Made by a program: the position numbers and the translations under genes. A stretch of DNA of 64,000 nt from NCBI RefSeq assembly GCF_020524325.1, contig NZ_JAIVKY010000006.1:186001-250000 (forward strand). The letters run 5' to 3'. Positions 8,606 to 17,465 of the stretch are shown here, one piece after another (position 1 is the stretch's first letter; each line of letters begins with the position of its first letter). Below the pieces are notes generated by a model. It was not told the origin of the DNA, did not search any database, and saw nothing but the letters and a program-made list of their open reading frames with translations. The DNA is from Sutcliffiella horikoshii. Lineage in GTDB: Bacteria; Bacillota; Bacilli; Bacillales; Bacillaceae_I.

Positions 8606-9466
8606 TTATAGTGCTGTGAATTTTTCATCGTGATATTTATTGGAGCCGGTAGTAATCCGATCTTTATGATAGATGGCATTAATTTCGCCTCCGATGACAA
8701 GGGCAAGTCCTGTTAAAAACAACCATAACATCAAGATAATTACCCCACCAAGACTACCGTACGTTGCGGAGTAATTCCCGAAGTTACTAATGTAAAACGA
8801 GAATCCTAAGGATACAAGCTGCCAGATTACTGTTGCAACCAGGGCACCCGGTAACAACTGCTTAAATGACTTGCTTACATCAGGGGCAATGCGATAAAGG
8901 ACCGCAATAATCGTAAAAATAACAAAAAACGCAATGAGGAACCTTAAGATATTTAATATGATGGCTGTACTTCCTGGAATATAAATAAACGATTCCAACT
9001 GCTTGATGATGATCCCTCCAAATACAGGTAGGAAAAATGCAATAAGGAATGCAAAAATCAAACCGATAGTTAGCCCAATAGACAGTAATCTTACCAAATA
9101 AAAAGGCCTGCTTTCTTCTACATTAAATGCTTCATTCATTGCACTGATAAAGGCGTTCATCCCGTTTGAAGCTGACCATATTGTTCCGAGTATTCCAAAG
9201 GTCAACAACCCGCCGTTCGGTTTATTGACGAATTCATTGATGTTATCTTCGAATACGGCAACGGTTTCGGGCGGCATCATGGTTTGCAGGAACTCTATCG
9301 CTTTTTGGGGATCAATATTCAAGTAAGGGATAATGGATAAGGCCAGCACTAACAAAGGAAATAGTGATAGCATGTAATAGTAGGCCTGTTCTGCCGCCAA
9401 CCCTGTTGCTCGGTCTTTTTTCATTTCAAGGCCTAATCTTTTTAAGAACTTAACAAGTCGCGACAA
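8606..9466 (-). CDS. YihY/BrkB family inner-membrane protein
   Basis: A 286-residue membrane protein of the YihY/BrkB family (UPF0761). The N-terminal amphipathic stretch and AAEQAYYYMLSLFPLLV lead into the first membrane segment. Five or six hydrophobic segments follow, with the family's conserved ILGTIWSASNGMNA and a final LWLFLTGLALVIGGEINAIY. The start is TTG, preceded by AGGTGGG. Some members were once called ribonuclease BN, but that activity belongs to another protein. The function of this family remains unsettled; envelope transport is a guess. Confidence 0.85.
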   Translation of the reverse strand: MSRLVKFLKRLGLEMKKDRATGLAAEQAYYYMLSLFPLLVLALSIIPYLNIDPQKAIEFLQTMMPPETVAVFEDNINEFVNKPNGGLLTFGILGTIWSASNGMNAFISAMNEAFNVEESRPFYLVRLLSIGLTIGLIFAFLIAFFLPVFGGIIIKQLESFIYIPGSTAIILNILRFLIAFFVIFTIIAVLYRIAPDVSKSFKQLLPGALVATVIWQLVSLGFSFYISNFGNYSATYGSLGGVIILMLWLFLTGLALVIGGEINAIYHKDRITTGSNKYHDEKFTAL

Positions 9467-9482
9467 CTTTCACACCCACCTC

Positions 9483-10352
9483 TCATTTTCCGCCTCTGAG
9501 TAAAGGCAACGTGCAACATCTAAACGATCCACCGGACTTGATGATTTCAGAAATATCTACTTCTATTACGTCATAGCCCCTGTAGCGGAGTTGCTCATTC
9601 ACTTGTTTATTGCAAGGCAGACTGAAAATCTTCTTATTGCCAATAGACAATACATTCGTACCCATGGTGAATTGTTCTTCTTTAGATACTTCAATCAATT
9701 CATATCTTTTTGATAGAAAGTCTAGTTCTTCTTCTCTTAGTGCTGGAGAAAAAACCAGTGCCTCTGTTGGGGAAATGACGTTAAATACACAGTCCAAATG
9801 GAGATATGATTTGTCTATCGGTATAGGTTTAACGGTATAGTTAGAAAGAGATTGGTTTATATGTTCAAAGGCTTTATTGCTAGTTCTACCGCTAATTCCA
9901 ATGTACACGATATCACGGTCAATGATGATATCCCCGCCTTCCACACTGTAACCTGAGAAGGGTTTATATGCTAAGTCTTGTTCATCTAGCCACGATTTTA
10001 GGACTTTTTCTTCTCCTGATCTAATATCACTGCCCATATTCGACACAAAAACGGTATCTCCAAGAGTAAAGCCTATATCTCTTGTGAAAACCTGTTCTGG
10101 ATATTGCTTACTCGGAGGTAGACTATACACATTCACTCCATTTGCCAACATAGCTTGAACAAAATCACGATGTTGCTTTGTTGCCAACGTCTCATCAATA
10201 TTGTCTTCCAAGAAATGTTTTTGTGTTTCATTAATCACTTCTGTGATGCTCATATGAGTTGGCGGACACACAATGACCTTTTGCAATTCTCCGAATTCAT
10301 TTTCACATGTATGTCTTGTCACCTTATCCGTATATTCCAAATCAATTGTCAT
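9483..10352 (-). CDS. Amidinotransferase-fold hydrolase (DDAH/arginine deiminase-like)
   Basis: A 289-residue protein with the guanidino-group-modifying (pentein) fold. Visible motifs are TRDIGF (90-95), EGGDIII (138-144, the Asp site), YLHLDCVF (183-190, the His site) and SFRCCTLPL (276-284) holding the catalytic cysteine (C279 or C280). These are the residues used by dimethylarginine dimethylaminohydrolases and arginine deiminase relatives to hydrolyse a guanidino carbon. The substrate is not fixed by sequence. The arginine biosynthesis cluster is only 3 kb away, but other genes intervene. GGAGG lies eight bases before the ATG. The 750 bases upstream are largely a repeat array. Confidence 0.82.
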   Translation of the reverse strand: MTIDLEYTDKVTRHTCENEFGELQKVIVCPPTHMSITEVINETQKHFLEDNIDETLATKQHRDFVQAMLANGVNVYSLPPSKQYPEQVFTRDIGFTLGDTVFVSNMGSDIRSGEEKVLKSWLDEQDLAYKPFSGYSVEGGDIIIDRDIVYIGISGRTSNKAFEHINQSLSNYTVKPIPIDKSYLHLDCVFNVISPTEALVFSPALREEELDFLSKRYELIEVSKEEQFTMGTNVLSIGNKKIFSLPCNKQVNEQLRYRGYDVIEVDISEIIKSGGSFRCCTLPLLRGGK

Positions 10353-10536
10353 TTTGTAATCCTCCGATCAGTGATATGTAAGTTGTTCTAAAAACTCTAT
10401 TCCCTAAATGGAGAATTACTTAAACATTTAAAAATAATAAAAATACATATCCTCGGGTATCTGGCGAATAGGAATCAAGGTCTCAGATACTTTGAAATAT
10501 TGGCCTAAGCGAGCCTTTACGCTTTCCTTGATTGAT

Positions 10537-11004
10537 ATGAAAACCTCTCTCCTCCTTTTTTCTCCTCACTGAAGTCTTCATCACCTTTATGAGAACCTCT
10601 CTGCTCCTTTTTTGTCGTCGCTGAGGTCTTCATCACCCCTATGAGGACCTGTCTACTCTTTTCTAGTCTTCACTGAGGTCCTCATGACATCTATGAAGAC
10701 CTGTCTGCTCCTTTTTTCTTGTCACTGAGGTCTTCATCACCCCTATGAGGACCTGTCTACTCTTTTCTAGTCTTCACTGAGGTCCTCATGACATCTATGA
10801 GAACCTCTCTGCTCCTTTTTTGTCGTCGCTGAGGTCTTCATCACCCCAATGAGGACCTGTCTACTCTTTTCTAGTCTTCACTGAGGTCCTCATGACATCT
10901 ATGAAGACCTGTCTGCTCCTTTTTTCTTGTCACTGAGGTCTTCATCACCCCAATGAGGACCTGTCTGTTCCTTTTTCCTTCTCACTGATGTCTTCATCAC
11001 AACG
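10537..11004. repeat. 52-bp repeat array C (9 units)
   Basis: Nine units start at 10537, 10589, 10641, 10693, 10745, 10797, 10849, 10901 and 10953, all exactly 52 bp apart. A unit opens with ATGARRACCT, has a pyrimidine-rich middle (about 25 bases) and a 3' arm AGGTCYTCAT at bases 36-45, then a 7-base spacer. Odd units 3, 5 and 7 are identical to each other. Units 2 and 6 match, and units 4 and 8 match, apart from one spacer base, so there is a 104/208-bp higher-order repeat. The array fills the gap between two minus-strand genes. No coding frame survives, because 52 is not a multiple of three. Confidence 0.95.
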
Positions 11005-11059
11005 ATCAGATCAAGAAATACCCTAACGATTACTCCATAATACAATTATTTAAAATAAT

Positions 11060-11097
11060 AAAAAGCAAATCTAATCATCTGACTAGATTTGCTTTTT
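11060..11097 (-). terminator. Terminator of the CAP-domain gene
   Basis: A perfect 14-bp stem AAAAAGCAAATCTA/TAGATTTGCTTTTT, loop of 10, with T-run. Confidence 0.85.
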
Positions 11098-11104
11098 ATT
11101 TTAC

Positions 11105-11956
11105 TTATTTACCGATAAACATTTGTGTCCAATAGTTGCCTTCTTCTACATAACCTACTCCGATGTGTGTGAAATCTGGAGTTAGGATGTTTTTACGGTG
11201 CCCTTCACTGTTCATCCAAGCTTGAACAACTTCTTCTGGAGAACGTTGGCCCATTGCAATATTTTCTCCGGCAGTATTATAGGTAATACCGTAGTCTCTC
11301 ATCATATCAAATGGGGATCCGTGAGTTGGACTTGTGTGAGAAAAGTAATTATTGGCTTGCATATCTTTGGATTTATCACGAGCAACGTTACTTAGTGAAG
11401 CATCAGCTTTTAGGTCTGATAATCCATTTTTGCGGCGCTCCGCATTTGTTAGTTCTATAACTTTCATTTCTGTTTCTGAAATACCTTCTGTTGACTCTTC
11501 AGCTTGTTGTTGATTATCTTCTTTAGGCTCTTCATCAGGTTGATTCTCAGGTGGTGCAGCTTGACCGCCTTGTGGAGCCTGTTTTTGTTCTGGCTGAGCA
11601 GGTGCAGGCTGGCCTTGCTGTCCCTGAGGTATTTCTTGCTGGAATTTGTAGATAGCAAATGGTCCTTCTTGCTGGAATTTCTCAAAATGCGGGAACTTTT
11701 CACTAGGTATTGATGTGCTGAAAGAGTTTTGATCAATTGTTAAGTATCCATTGTTAATCTCTTGAACATCTGCACTTTGACCCATCCCACGAGCATCATT
11801 TCTTACATGAGTAATTCCATTTCCGTTATCATTATCAAGAAATGCTGTATTGTTGTTATCCATATTATCATTATTGTTGGTAGCATTATTGTTACAACCG
11901 ACCACTAATGATAATGCAAAAGCAGTAATTACAGTTACTTTCAAAAGTTTCGTCAT
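11105..11956 (-). CDS. CAP-domain (SCP/PR-1-like) lipoprotein, YkwD-like
   Basis: A 283-residue exported protein. The signal peptide ends in a lipobox (SLVVGC, Cys21), so it is probably a membrane-anchored lipoprotein. Residues about 22-50 are Asn/Asp-rich, and 110-155 is a low-complexity Gln/Pro/Glu linker. The C-terminal 120 residues are a CAP domain: FSHTSPTHGSP, AGENIAMG, VVQAWMNSEGHRKNIL and HIGVGY are the family's conserved blocks. CAP proteins of spore formers are secreted or envelope-associated, and their biochemical role is unclear. The start has AAAGGAGA upstream. A terminator follows directly. Confidence 0.88.
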   Translation of the reverse strand: MTKLLKVTVITAFALSLVVGCNNNATNNNDNMDNNNTAFLDNDNGNGITHVRNDARGMGQSADVQEINNGYLTIDQNSFSTSIPSEKFPHFEKFQQEGPFAIYKFQQEIPQGQQGQPAPAQPEQKQAPQGGQAAPPENQPDEEPKEDNQQQAEESTEGISETEMKVIELTNAERRKNGLSDLKADASLSNVARDKSKDMQANNYFSHTSPTHGSPFDMMRDYGITYNTAGENIAMGQRSPEEVVQAWMNSEGHRKNILTPDFTHIGVGYVEEGNYWTQMFIGK

Positions 11957-12060
11957 TTGTACATCTCCTTTTCATCATTAATACTTTTTTAGTTTTGCAA
12001 TTTCACCTGAAAGTATTATTGGTAATAATGATAAAAAAGAGATAAAATTGGTAACTGTTT

Positions 12061-13017
12061 TTATCGTATTAGTTGCTCTAACACACGTTGAACCTGTAAA
12101 CCTTCTTTAAATCCGACAAGAAAAGCTTGTTCATTATTTAACCTTTTTACAAAATGTTCGACCAAGCTCCCCTTTGAACAAACTAGCTCGGAGTCTTTAA
12201 TGTCTTTCCATGTTCCTCCCTTATTTGCCAATTTTACCTCTCTCCAATTAAGTAAAGAAAGGCTCTGATTTTCCCCATGTATGGTAAAGGCTATTTCTTC
12301 ATTTTCCGCTTGCCCGGCTAGTCCATCAATTAGTACCCGCACTCCATTTTCAAGACTAAGCATCGCAATAACAGCTTGCTCGCTTAGTTCTGGGTTGGAT
12401 GGGTAATCCACATAACTTTTGACTTCTTTTACTGGACCAAAAAAATGGAGGATCATTTGAAGGTAATGTGGCGAAATTTCCCTGATAAATCCCCCTTGTT
12501 TTTTAGAATTTATCCAATTTGTTTGTTGCCAAGGTCTTGGCCATTGATTAAAGTGCATCTTTAATGTGATGCGCTTTATTTCCCCAAAGGAGTCTTTGCT
12601 TATAAGGTCTTCTATTGTTGCAAATGCTTTTTCATATACAAGAGGAAAATGCATGGCATGAATTAAACCAGATTCTTCTGCACCTCGAAGCATTGCTTCT
12701 GCTTCCTCCTCGGAATTGGCAAGTGGCTTTTCACAGAGAACATGTTTCTTGTGCTGAAAAGCGAACATTACGACTTCATAATGTACTGCTGGTGGAACTG
12801 CGACATAGACAAAATCGATTTCTTTTCGTTGAATCAGTTCTTTGTAGTCTAAAAAGTAAGATATATCACCGCATTCAACGGCTGTTTCTTTTGCTAAGTT
12901 TTCATTATAGTCGCACACTGCAGTGATTTGAGTATTTTCATTTTTTTGGAATGCTGAAATTAGCCGCTGGCCCACTACACCAAGCCCAACTACTCCAACC
13001 TTATATACTTTTTTCAA
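12061..13017 (-). CDS. Gfo/Idh/MocA family NAD(P)-dependent oxidoreductase
   Basis: A 318-residue oxidoreductase. The N-terminal Rossmann fold shows VGVVGLGVVGQR (7-18), followed by the CEKPLA motif typical of the family, whose Lys takes part in catalysis. Family members oxidise or reduce sugar and inositol carbons with NAD(P). The substrate here is not predictable. The start is TTG with AGGGGGAG upstream. The gene lies 40 bases downstream of the DJ-1-like gene on the same strand, so the two may share a transcript. Confidence 0.85.
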   Translation of the reverse strand: MKKVYKVGVVGLGVVGQRLISAFQKNENTQITAVCDYNENLAKETAVECGDISYFLDYKELIQRKEIDFVYVAVPPAVHYEVVMFAFQHKKHVLCEKPLANSEEEAEAMLRGAEESGLIHAMHFPLVYEKAFATIEDLISKDSFGEIKRITLKMHFNQWPRPWQQTNWINSKKQGGFIREISPHYLQMILHFFGPVKEVKSYVDYPSNPELSEQAVIAMLSLENGVRVLIDGLAGQAENEEIAFTIHGENQSLSLLNWREVKLANKGGTWKDIKDSELVCSKGSLVEHFVKRLNNEQAFLVGFKEGLQVQRVLEQLIR

Positions 13018-13057
13018 TGTTTCTCCCCCTATGATAGCTTTAACAGTTGATTTCTAT

Positions 13058-13582
13058 CTATTTCTCGGCTAGAACTTGGATGAATTCTCTCATGTAGTCT
13101 GGAAGGTCTGGTGGTCTTCTGCTGGAGATGATGTTTCCGTCGACAATTACGGCTTCATTGACCCATTCTGCTCCTGCGTTTATCATATCGTCCTTAATTC
13201 CTGGTGTACTGGTTACTTTTTTGCCTTGAAGTATTTTTGCGGAAATTAATACCCAGCCTGCATGACATATTTGACCGATTGGTTTCTTTTGTTCGTCCAT
13301 CGTACGGATCATGGAAAGTATGTCATCATATCTTCGGAGTTTGTCCGGCGACCATCCTCCAGGAACTAAGATGGCATCATAATCTGCTGGATCTGCATCA
13401 TGAAAAGATATGTCTGATTCAATGGGGACGCCATATTTTCCGATGTAGGTGGTACCTGCTTTTTCTCCAGCAATGACTACTTCTGCACCCTCTTCACGCA
13501 AACGTAGAACAGGATACCAAAGCTCCAAATCCTCAAAATCGTCACTGACCAATTGTATTACTTTTTTGTTATGTAGTTTCAT
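13058..13582 (-). CDS. DJ-1/PfpI family protein
   Basis: A 174-residue DJ-1/PfpI superfamily protein. The nucleophile elbow is QICHAGW with Cys106, and E17/E20 lie in the DDFEDLE segment near the conserved acidic position. Bacillus relatives are general-stress proteins with suggested deglycase or chaperone activity; that function is disputed. The ribosome binding site GAAGGAGGG lies inside the 3' arm of the argH terminator hairpin, and six T of its tail run straight into the ATG. Confidence 0.87.
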   Translation of the reverse strand: MKLHNKKVIQLVSDDFEDLELWYPVLRLREEGAEVVIAGEKAGTTYIGKYGVPIESDISFHDADPADYDAILVPGGWSPDKLRRYDDILSMIRTMDEQKKPIGQICHAGWVLISAKILQGKKVTSTPGIKDDMINAGAEWVNEAVIVDGNIISSRRPPDLPDYMREFIQVLAEK

Positions 13583-13632
13583 AAAAAATACCCTCCTTCA
13601 CATGAATATAACTCCATTGTGAACGAGGGTAT
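13583..13632 (-). terminator. argH terminator whose 3' arm holds the next gene's ribosome binding site
   Basis: On the minus strand ATACCCTC pairs with GAGGGTAT (8 bp) and TTCACA with TGTGAA (6 bp), separated by a symmetric 1x1 mismatch, with a 15-base loop and six T. The 3' arm contains the GGAGGG that starts translation of the DJ-1-like gene. The hairpin can therefore end argGH transcription and, in readthrough RNA, hide that ribosome binding site. Confidence 0.75.
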
Positions 13633-13645
13633 CGCGTTTTGCAAA

Positions 13646-15037
13646 TTATGAAGAAGGAACAGAATCATATATTAGCTGTTCCGCTAGTTCTAGCTGACTT
13701 TCTACTTGTTCAAAGGATGTGCCACCTTCACTTTTTCTTGCCCCCACCACGCGTTTGGGCTGAAGCAACTCAAAAATATCGTCTGAAAATAAAGGAGAAA
13801 ACTGCTTATATTCATCCAATTTCAGGCCTAAAAGATATTTATCCTGATTGATGGCATACAGCACAATTTTACCGATGATTTCATGGGCCTGTCTAAATGG
13901 TAGACCTTTTGTCACTAAGTAATCAGCAATATCGGTAGCATTTGAAAAGTCATTTGATACCGCTTCATACATCTTATTTTCATTTATAGTCATCGTATGA
14001 ATCATCGGTGCCAACAGCTTCAGGGAACCAACCAGCGTTTTGACTGTATCGAACATCCCTTCCTTGTCTTCCTGCATGTCTTTGTTATATGCCAATGGTA
14101 AACCTTTTAGTACGGTGAGAAGCCCAACCAGATTTCCGTAGACTCTGCCAGTTTTGGCTCGAAGCAGTTCCGGTACATCCGGGTTTTTCTTTTGAGGCAT
14201 AATACTTGAACCGGTACAGAAAGAATCATCTAGTTCAATGAATTGGAATTCCTGACTTGACCATATGACCATTTCTTCTGAAAGCCGTGAGATGTGTGTC
14301 ATGATAAGTGATGCATGAGATAGAAACTCGACGATAAAATCACGGTCACTGACGGCATCCATGCTATTAGGGTATATTTTATCGAATCCTAATAAGGAGG
14401 CAGTTTGAGCTCGATCTATTGGGAAGGTAGTGCCCGCTAAGGCACCAGCTCCAAGCGGTAACCAGTTAATTCGCTTAAGGCTGTCTTGTAGACGCTCCTT
14501 GTCACGTTCAAACATCCAGAAATATGCCATTAGATGATGTGCAAATGACACGGGTTGAGCGCGTTGCAAATGCGTGTAGCCTGGTAAAATGGTTTGCACA
14601 TTTTCCTTGGACTTCATTAAGATGGAATTTTGTACTTCTGTTAGCAGTGATATGATTTCTTCCGTTTGTTTTTTTAGGTATAAGTGCATATCTGTTGCCA
14701 CTTGGTCGTTACGACTTCTTCCAGTGTGAAGTTTTCCTCCTACTGGCCCGATTTCATCTATTAACAGCTTTTCAATGTTCATATGAATGTCTTCATGTGC
14801 AACGGAGAATTCGACTTCGCCTGCATTTATTTTGTTTTGGATTACTTGGAGTCCGTGTTGAATTGTTTTTGCGTCGTCTTTTGGAATGATGCCGCAGTCA
14901 CTTAGCATTTGGACATGTGCCATGCTTCCTTGGATATCTTCTAGTGCGAGTTCTTTATCAAATTCGATGGATGCTGTGAATTCTTCTACTAGTTTGTTTG
15001 TTTCTTTTGTAAATCTTCCACCCCAGAGCTTTGTCAT
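13646..15037 (-). CDS. argH: Argininosuccinate lyase
   Basis: A 463-residue argininosuccinate lyase, last step of arginine synthesis (argininosuccinate to arginine and fumarate), cytosolic tetramer of the fumarase/aspartase superfamily. The family signature [11 protein letters not shown], holding the catalytic serine loop, is present, as are [11 protein letters not shown] and the TKLWGGRF N-terminus. The start chosen is the ATG seven bases after AGAGGAGG. An in-frame ATG 33 bases upstream lacks a site. The 175-base gap to argG is filled by a GC-rich repeat element, so the pair is joined only if transcription crosses it. Confidence 0.96.
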   Translation of the reverse strand: MTKLWGGRFTKETNKLVEEFTASIEFDKELALEDIQGSMAHVQMLSDCGIIPKDDAKTIQHGLQVIQNKINAGEVEFSVAHEDIHMNIEKLLIDEIGPVGGKLHTGRSRNDQVATDMHLYLKKQTEEIISLLTEVQNSILMKSKENVQTILPGYTHLQRAQPVSFAHHLMAYFWMFERDKERLQDSLKRINWLPLGAGALAGTTFPIDRAQTASLLGFDKIYPNSMDAVSDRDFIVEFLSHASLIMTHISRLSEEMVIWSSQEFQFIELDDSFCTGSSIMPQKKNPDVPELLRAKTGRVYGNLVGLLTVLKGLPLAYNKDMQEDKEGMFDTVKTLVGSLKLLAPMIHTMTINENKMYEAVSNDFSNATDIADYLVTKGLPFRQAHEIIGKIVLYAINQDKYLLGLKLDEYKQFSPLFSDDIFELLQPKRVVGARKSEGGTSFEQVESQLELAEQLIYDSVPSS

Positions 15038-15075
15038 GTTGTTGCCTCCTCTTTCTGTAAGTTTCTGCATAAACT

Positions 15076-15198
15076 GTTGATTTCCGTTCCAGGCGCTTCG
15101 CTTGCCTACGGGCGGTCCGGGAGCCTCCTCACTTCGTTGCGGGGTCTCCCCTGTCCCTTCCTCCCGCGGGCGTCTGCGCGCCTTCCACTACAATCAAC
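15076..15198. repeat. GC-rich palindromic repeat, type A copy 1
   Basis: Begins GTTGATTTCCGTTCCAGG and ends with CAATCAAC, so the ends are inverted repeats. The inside holds several short GC-rich hairpins (GGCGCTTCGCTTGCC, GGGAGCCTCC, GGGGTCTCCC). Two more copies lie at 38855-38983 (inverted) and 47779-47905. This copy lies within the argG-argH gap. It has no coding potential. Its GC content stands well above its surroundings. Confidence 0.88.
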
Positions 15199-15212
15199 TC
15201 AGTTACACCATA

Positions 15213-16424
15213 TTACAGGGTCACTTTTTGTTTGTTGTGTATTTCGGCGTATACTTTTGTAGGGAGGCCCCAGAGTTTGATGAAGCCGACTGCCGCGTTA
15301 TGATCAAACATATCCCCCTTGGAATAGGTTGCAAGTTCTTCATTGTAAAGGCTGTTTGGAGATTGACGTCCAACTACAGTATGGTTGCCTTTTTGGAGCT
15401 TCACGCGAATTTTACCTGTTACATTTTTCTGTGTCTCCTCAATAAATGCCCCGAGTGCGTTAACTAATGGAGAATACCATAGACCTTCATAGATGACCTT
15501 GGCCATTTGCTCATCAATGGTAGCTTTAAACTGACTGACTTCTCTTGGAAGGGTTAAAAACTCAAGTTCTTTATGAGCTTGGATAAGAATAAGGGCTGCA
15601 GGATTTTCGTATACTTCTCTTGATTTGATTCCAACCAAGCGATTTTCGATATGATCGATTCTTCCAACCCCATGCTTTCCTCCAAGCAGATTTAATTCTT
15701 CGATAAGATCAACAAGGCCCATTTGCTTATCGTTTAACGCTACAGGAATACCCTTATCAAAACTAATTTCGATGTATTCTGGTTGATCTGGTGTCAGTTC
15801 AATCGGGTTAGTCCAATCAAAGGCAGCTTCTGGTGCTTCATTCCACGGATTTTCCAGTACACCTGCTTCACATGCTCTGCCCCATATATTCGCATCTATG
15901 GAAAAGGGGTTATCCAAATTAACCGGAATTGGGATGTTATGCTTTAATGCGTATTCGATTTCCTCGTCTCTTGTCATTCCCCATTCACGAACTGGCGCAA
16001 TGACCTTTAAATTAGGATTTAGCGCTTGAATGGACACTTCAAAACGGACTTGATCGTTCCCTTTCCCAGTACAACCATGTGCCACTGCCACAGCTCCCTC
16101 TTCCTCTGCGACTTGCACGAGTAGCTTTGAAATAAGCGGACGAGACAACGCGGATGATAACGGATACTTACCTTCATACATCGCATTCGATTTTAATGCG
16201 GGGACAATATAATCTTTGGCCAGCATCTCTTTTGCATCAACCATTATTGCTTTGATTGCACCAACATCGAGAGCCTTTTGTTTGATCGACTCCAAGTCCT
16301 TACCCTCTCCAACATCAAGACCCAGTGCAATGACATCGTAACCATATTTCTCTTGTAACCATTTAACGGAAACAGAAGTATCGAGTCCTCCTGAATATGC
16401 CAAAACCACTTTTTCTTTCTTCAT
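15213..16424 (-). CDS. argG: Argininosuccinate synthase
   Basis: A 403-residue argininosuccinate synthase, joining citrulline and aspartate with ATP. The N-type ATP pyrophosphatase loop [10 protein letters not shown] (8-17) is intact, and [13 protein letters not shown] is the second conserved block. GAGGAGG lies six bases before the ATG. A 66-base gap separates it from argF, and that gap carries a candidate ARG box, so argGH may have its own ArgR-controlled promoter besides readthrough from the argC operon. Confidence 0.96.
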   Translation of the reverse strand: MKKEKVVLAYSGGLDTSVSVKWLQEKYGYDVIALGLDVGEGKDLESIKQKALDVGAIKAIMVDAKEMLAKDYIVPALKSNAMYEGKYPLSSALSRPLISKLLVQVAEEEGAVAVAHGCTGKGNDQVRFEVSIQALNPNLKVIAPVREWGMTRDEEIEYALKHNIPIPVNLDNPFSIDANIWGRACEAGVLENPWNEAPEAAFDWTNPIELTPDQPEYIEISFDKGIPVALNDKQMGLVDLIEELNLLGGKHGVGRIDHIENRLVGIKSREVYENPAALILIQAHKELEFLTLPREVSQFKATIDEQMAKVIYEGLWYSPLVNALGAFIEETQKNVTGKIRVKLQKGNHTVVGRQSPNSLYNEELATYSKGDMFDHNAAVGFIKLWGLPTKVYAEIHNKQKVTL

Positions 16425-16459
16425 TCCAATTCCTCCTCAGGTATAAAAATCTATGATGT

Positions 16460-16473
16460 TGTATTTTTATGCA
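16460..16473 (-). promoter_or_regulatory. Candidate ARG box before argG
   Basis: TGCATAAAAATACA on the minus strand is nearly identical to TGTATAAAAATACA in the argC promoter and fits the ArgR/AhrC operator pattern (TGNATAAAAATNCA). The flanking sequence is too ambiguous to place -35 and -10 boxes. Confidence 0.5.
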
Positions 16474-16490
16474 TTTTAGTGTAAAAAAAT

Positions 16491-17465
16491 TTAGTTACCT
16501 AGCAAAGCCTTCAGAATGGCTTTTTGTGCATGAAGTCTATTTTCCGCTTCATCCAATACAACAGAATGGGATCCATCAATGATTTCAGCAGTTACCTCTT
16601 CCCCGCGGTGTGCTGGCAGGCAGTGCAAAAAGATGAAATCATCTTTAGCGTGTTGACAAAGCTCTTTGTTTACTTGATAAGGTGCAAAAACTTTGAGTCT
16701 TGCTTCTGTTTCTGCTTCTTGCCCCATGCTGGTCCAGACGTCTGTTACGACTACATCTGCATCCTTAATCATTTGAACCGGGCACTCTCCGACCTTAATG
16801 GAAGAACCTGTTAAGAGTGCTTCCTTCTGCATTGCAGCGAGAATGGACGGATCCGGATCAAAACCGATTGGACAAGCGATGGAAATGTCCATGCCAACTT
16901 TTACTGCACCTTCTATTAAAGAATGGGCCATATTATTGTTTGCATCACCTAAGTAACAAAGCTTTAAGCCTTTTAATTTCCCTTTATGCTCTTTGATGGT
17001 CAAAAGGTCTGCCAATACTTGAGCAGGGTGATGTGAATCGGTAAGGCCGTTGATGATTGGGACGTCCGAATGACGTGCAAAATCTTCTAATATTTCATGA
17101 TTAAAGGTCCGTATCATCAATCCGTCTACATAACGGGACAGAACTTTTGCTGTATCAGCTGGGGACTCTCCACGCCCTAATTGGATATCATTGGAGCTTA
17201 AGAAAATCGCATGACCACCAAGTTGCAGCATACCGACTTCAAACGATACTCTTGTTCTGGTAGAAGCCTTTTCAAATAGCATGGCGAGCACTTTTCCTTG
17301 TAAGAATGGGTGAGGTATTCCCTCTTTTTGATATTTTTTAAGTTTAATAGCATCTTCTAATAAAAAATGAATGTCTTCTTGTGAAAAGGATCCAAGTGTC
17401 AAAAAATGAGATTGACTAACTTGATAGGTGTCCTTCTTCGTTTCCCATTTTAGTACACTTTGCAT
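16491..17465 (-). CDS. argF: Ornithine carbamoyltransferase
   Basis: A 324-residue ornithine carbamoyltransferase, making citrulline from ornithine and carbamoyl phosphate. The carbamoyl-phosphate loop STRTR is at 68-72, the HPAQ-type motif reads SHHPAQVLAD, and HCLPAHRGEEV holds the ornithine-site cysteine. The ATG overlaps the end of carB by 16 bases and has GAGAGG within carB, so it is translationally coupled to the enzyme that makes its carbamoyl phosphate. The N-terminus is about ten residues longer than that of Bacillus subtilis ArgF as I recall it. Confidence 0.95.
   Translation of the reverse strand: MQSVLKWETKKDTYQVSQSHFLTLGSFSQEDIHFLLEDAIKLKKYQKEGIPHPFLQGKVLAMLFEKASTRTRVSFEVGMLQLGGHAIFLSSNDIQLGRGESPADTAKVLSRYVDGLMIRTFNHEILEDFARHSDVPIINGLTDSHHPAQVLADLLTIKEHKGKLKGLKLCYLGDANNNMAHSLIEGAVKVGMDISIACPIGFDPDPSILAAMQKEALLTGSSIKVGECPVQMIKDADVVVTDVWTSMGQEAETEARLKVFAPYQVNKELCQHAKDDFIFLHCLPAHRGEEVTAEIIDGSHSVVLDEAENRLHAQKAILKALLGN

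Noticed and set aside
10537-11004. CRISPR array
   Set aside because: The whole 52-bp unit repeats, including the part that would be a spacer, spacers are not unique, and no cas gene is in the window.
15076-15467. Plus-strand open frames around the argG-argH gap
   Set aside because: They are shadows of argG and of the GC-rich repeat and have no ribosome binding site.
16491-17465. Aspartate carbamoyltransferase instead of argF
   Set aside because: The ornithine-specific HCLPAHRGEEV motif and the position in the arginine operon decide for ornithine carbamoyltransferase.
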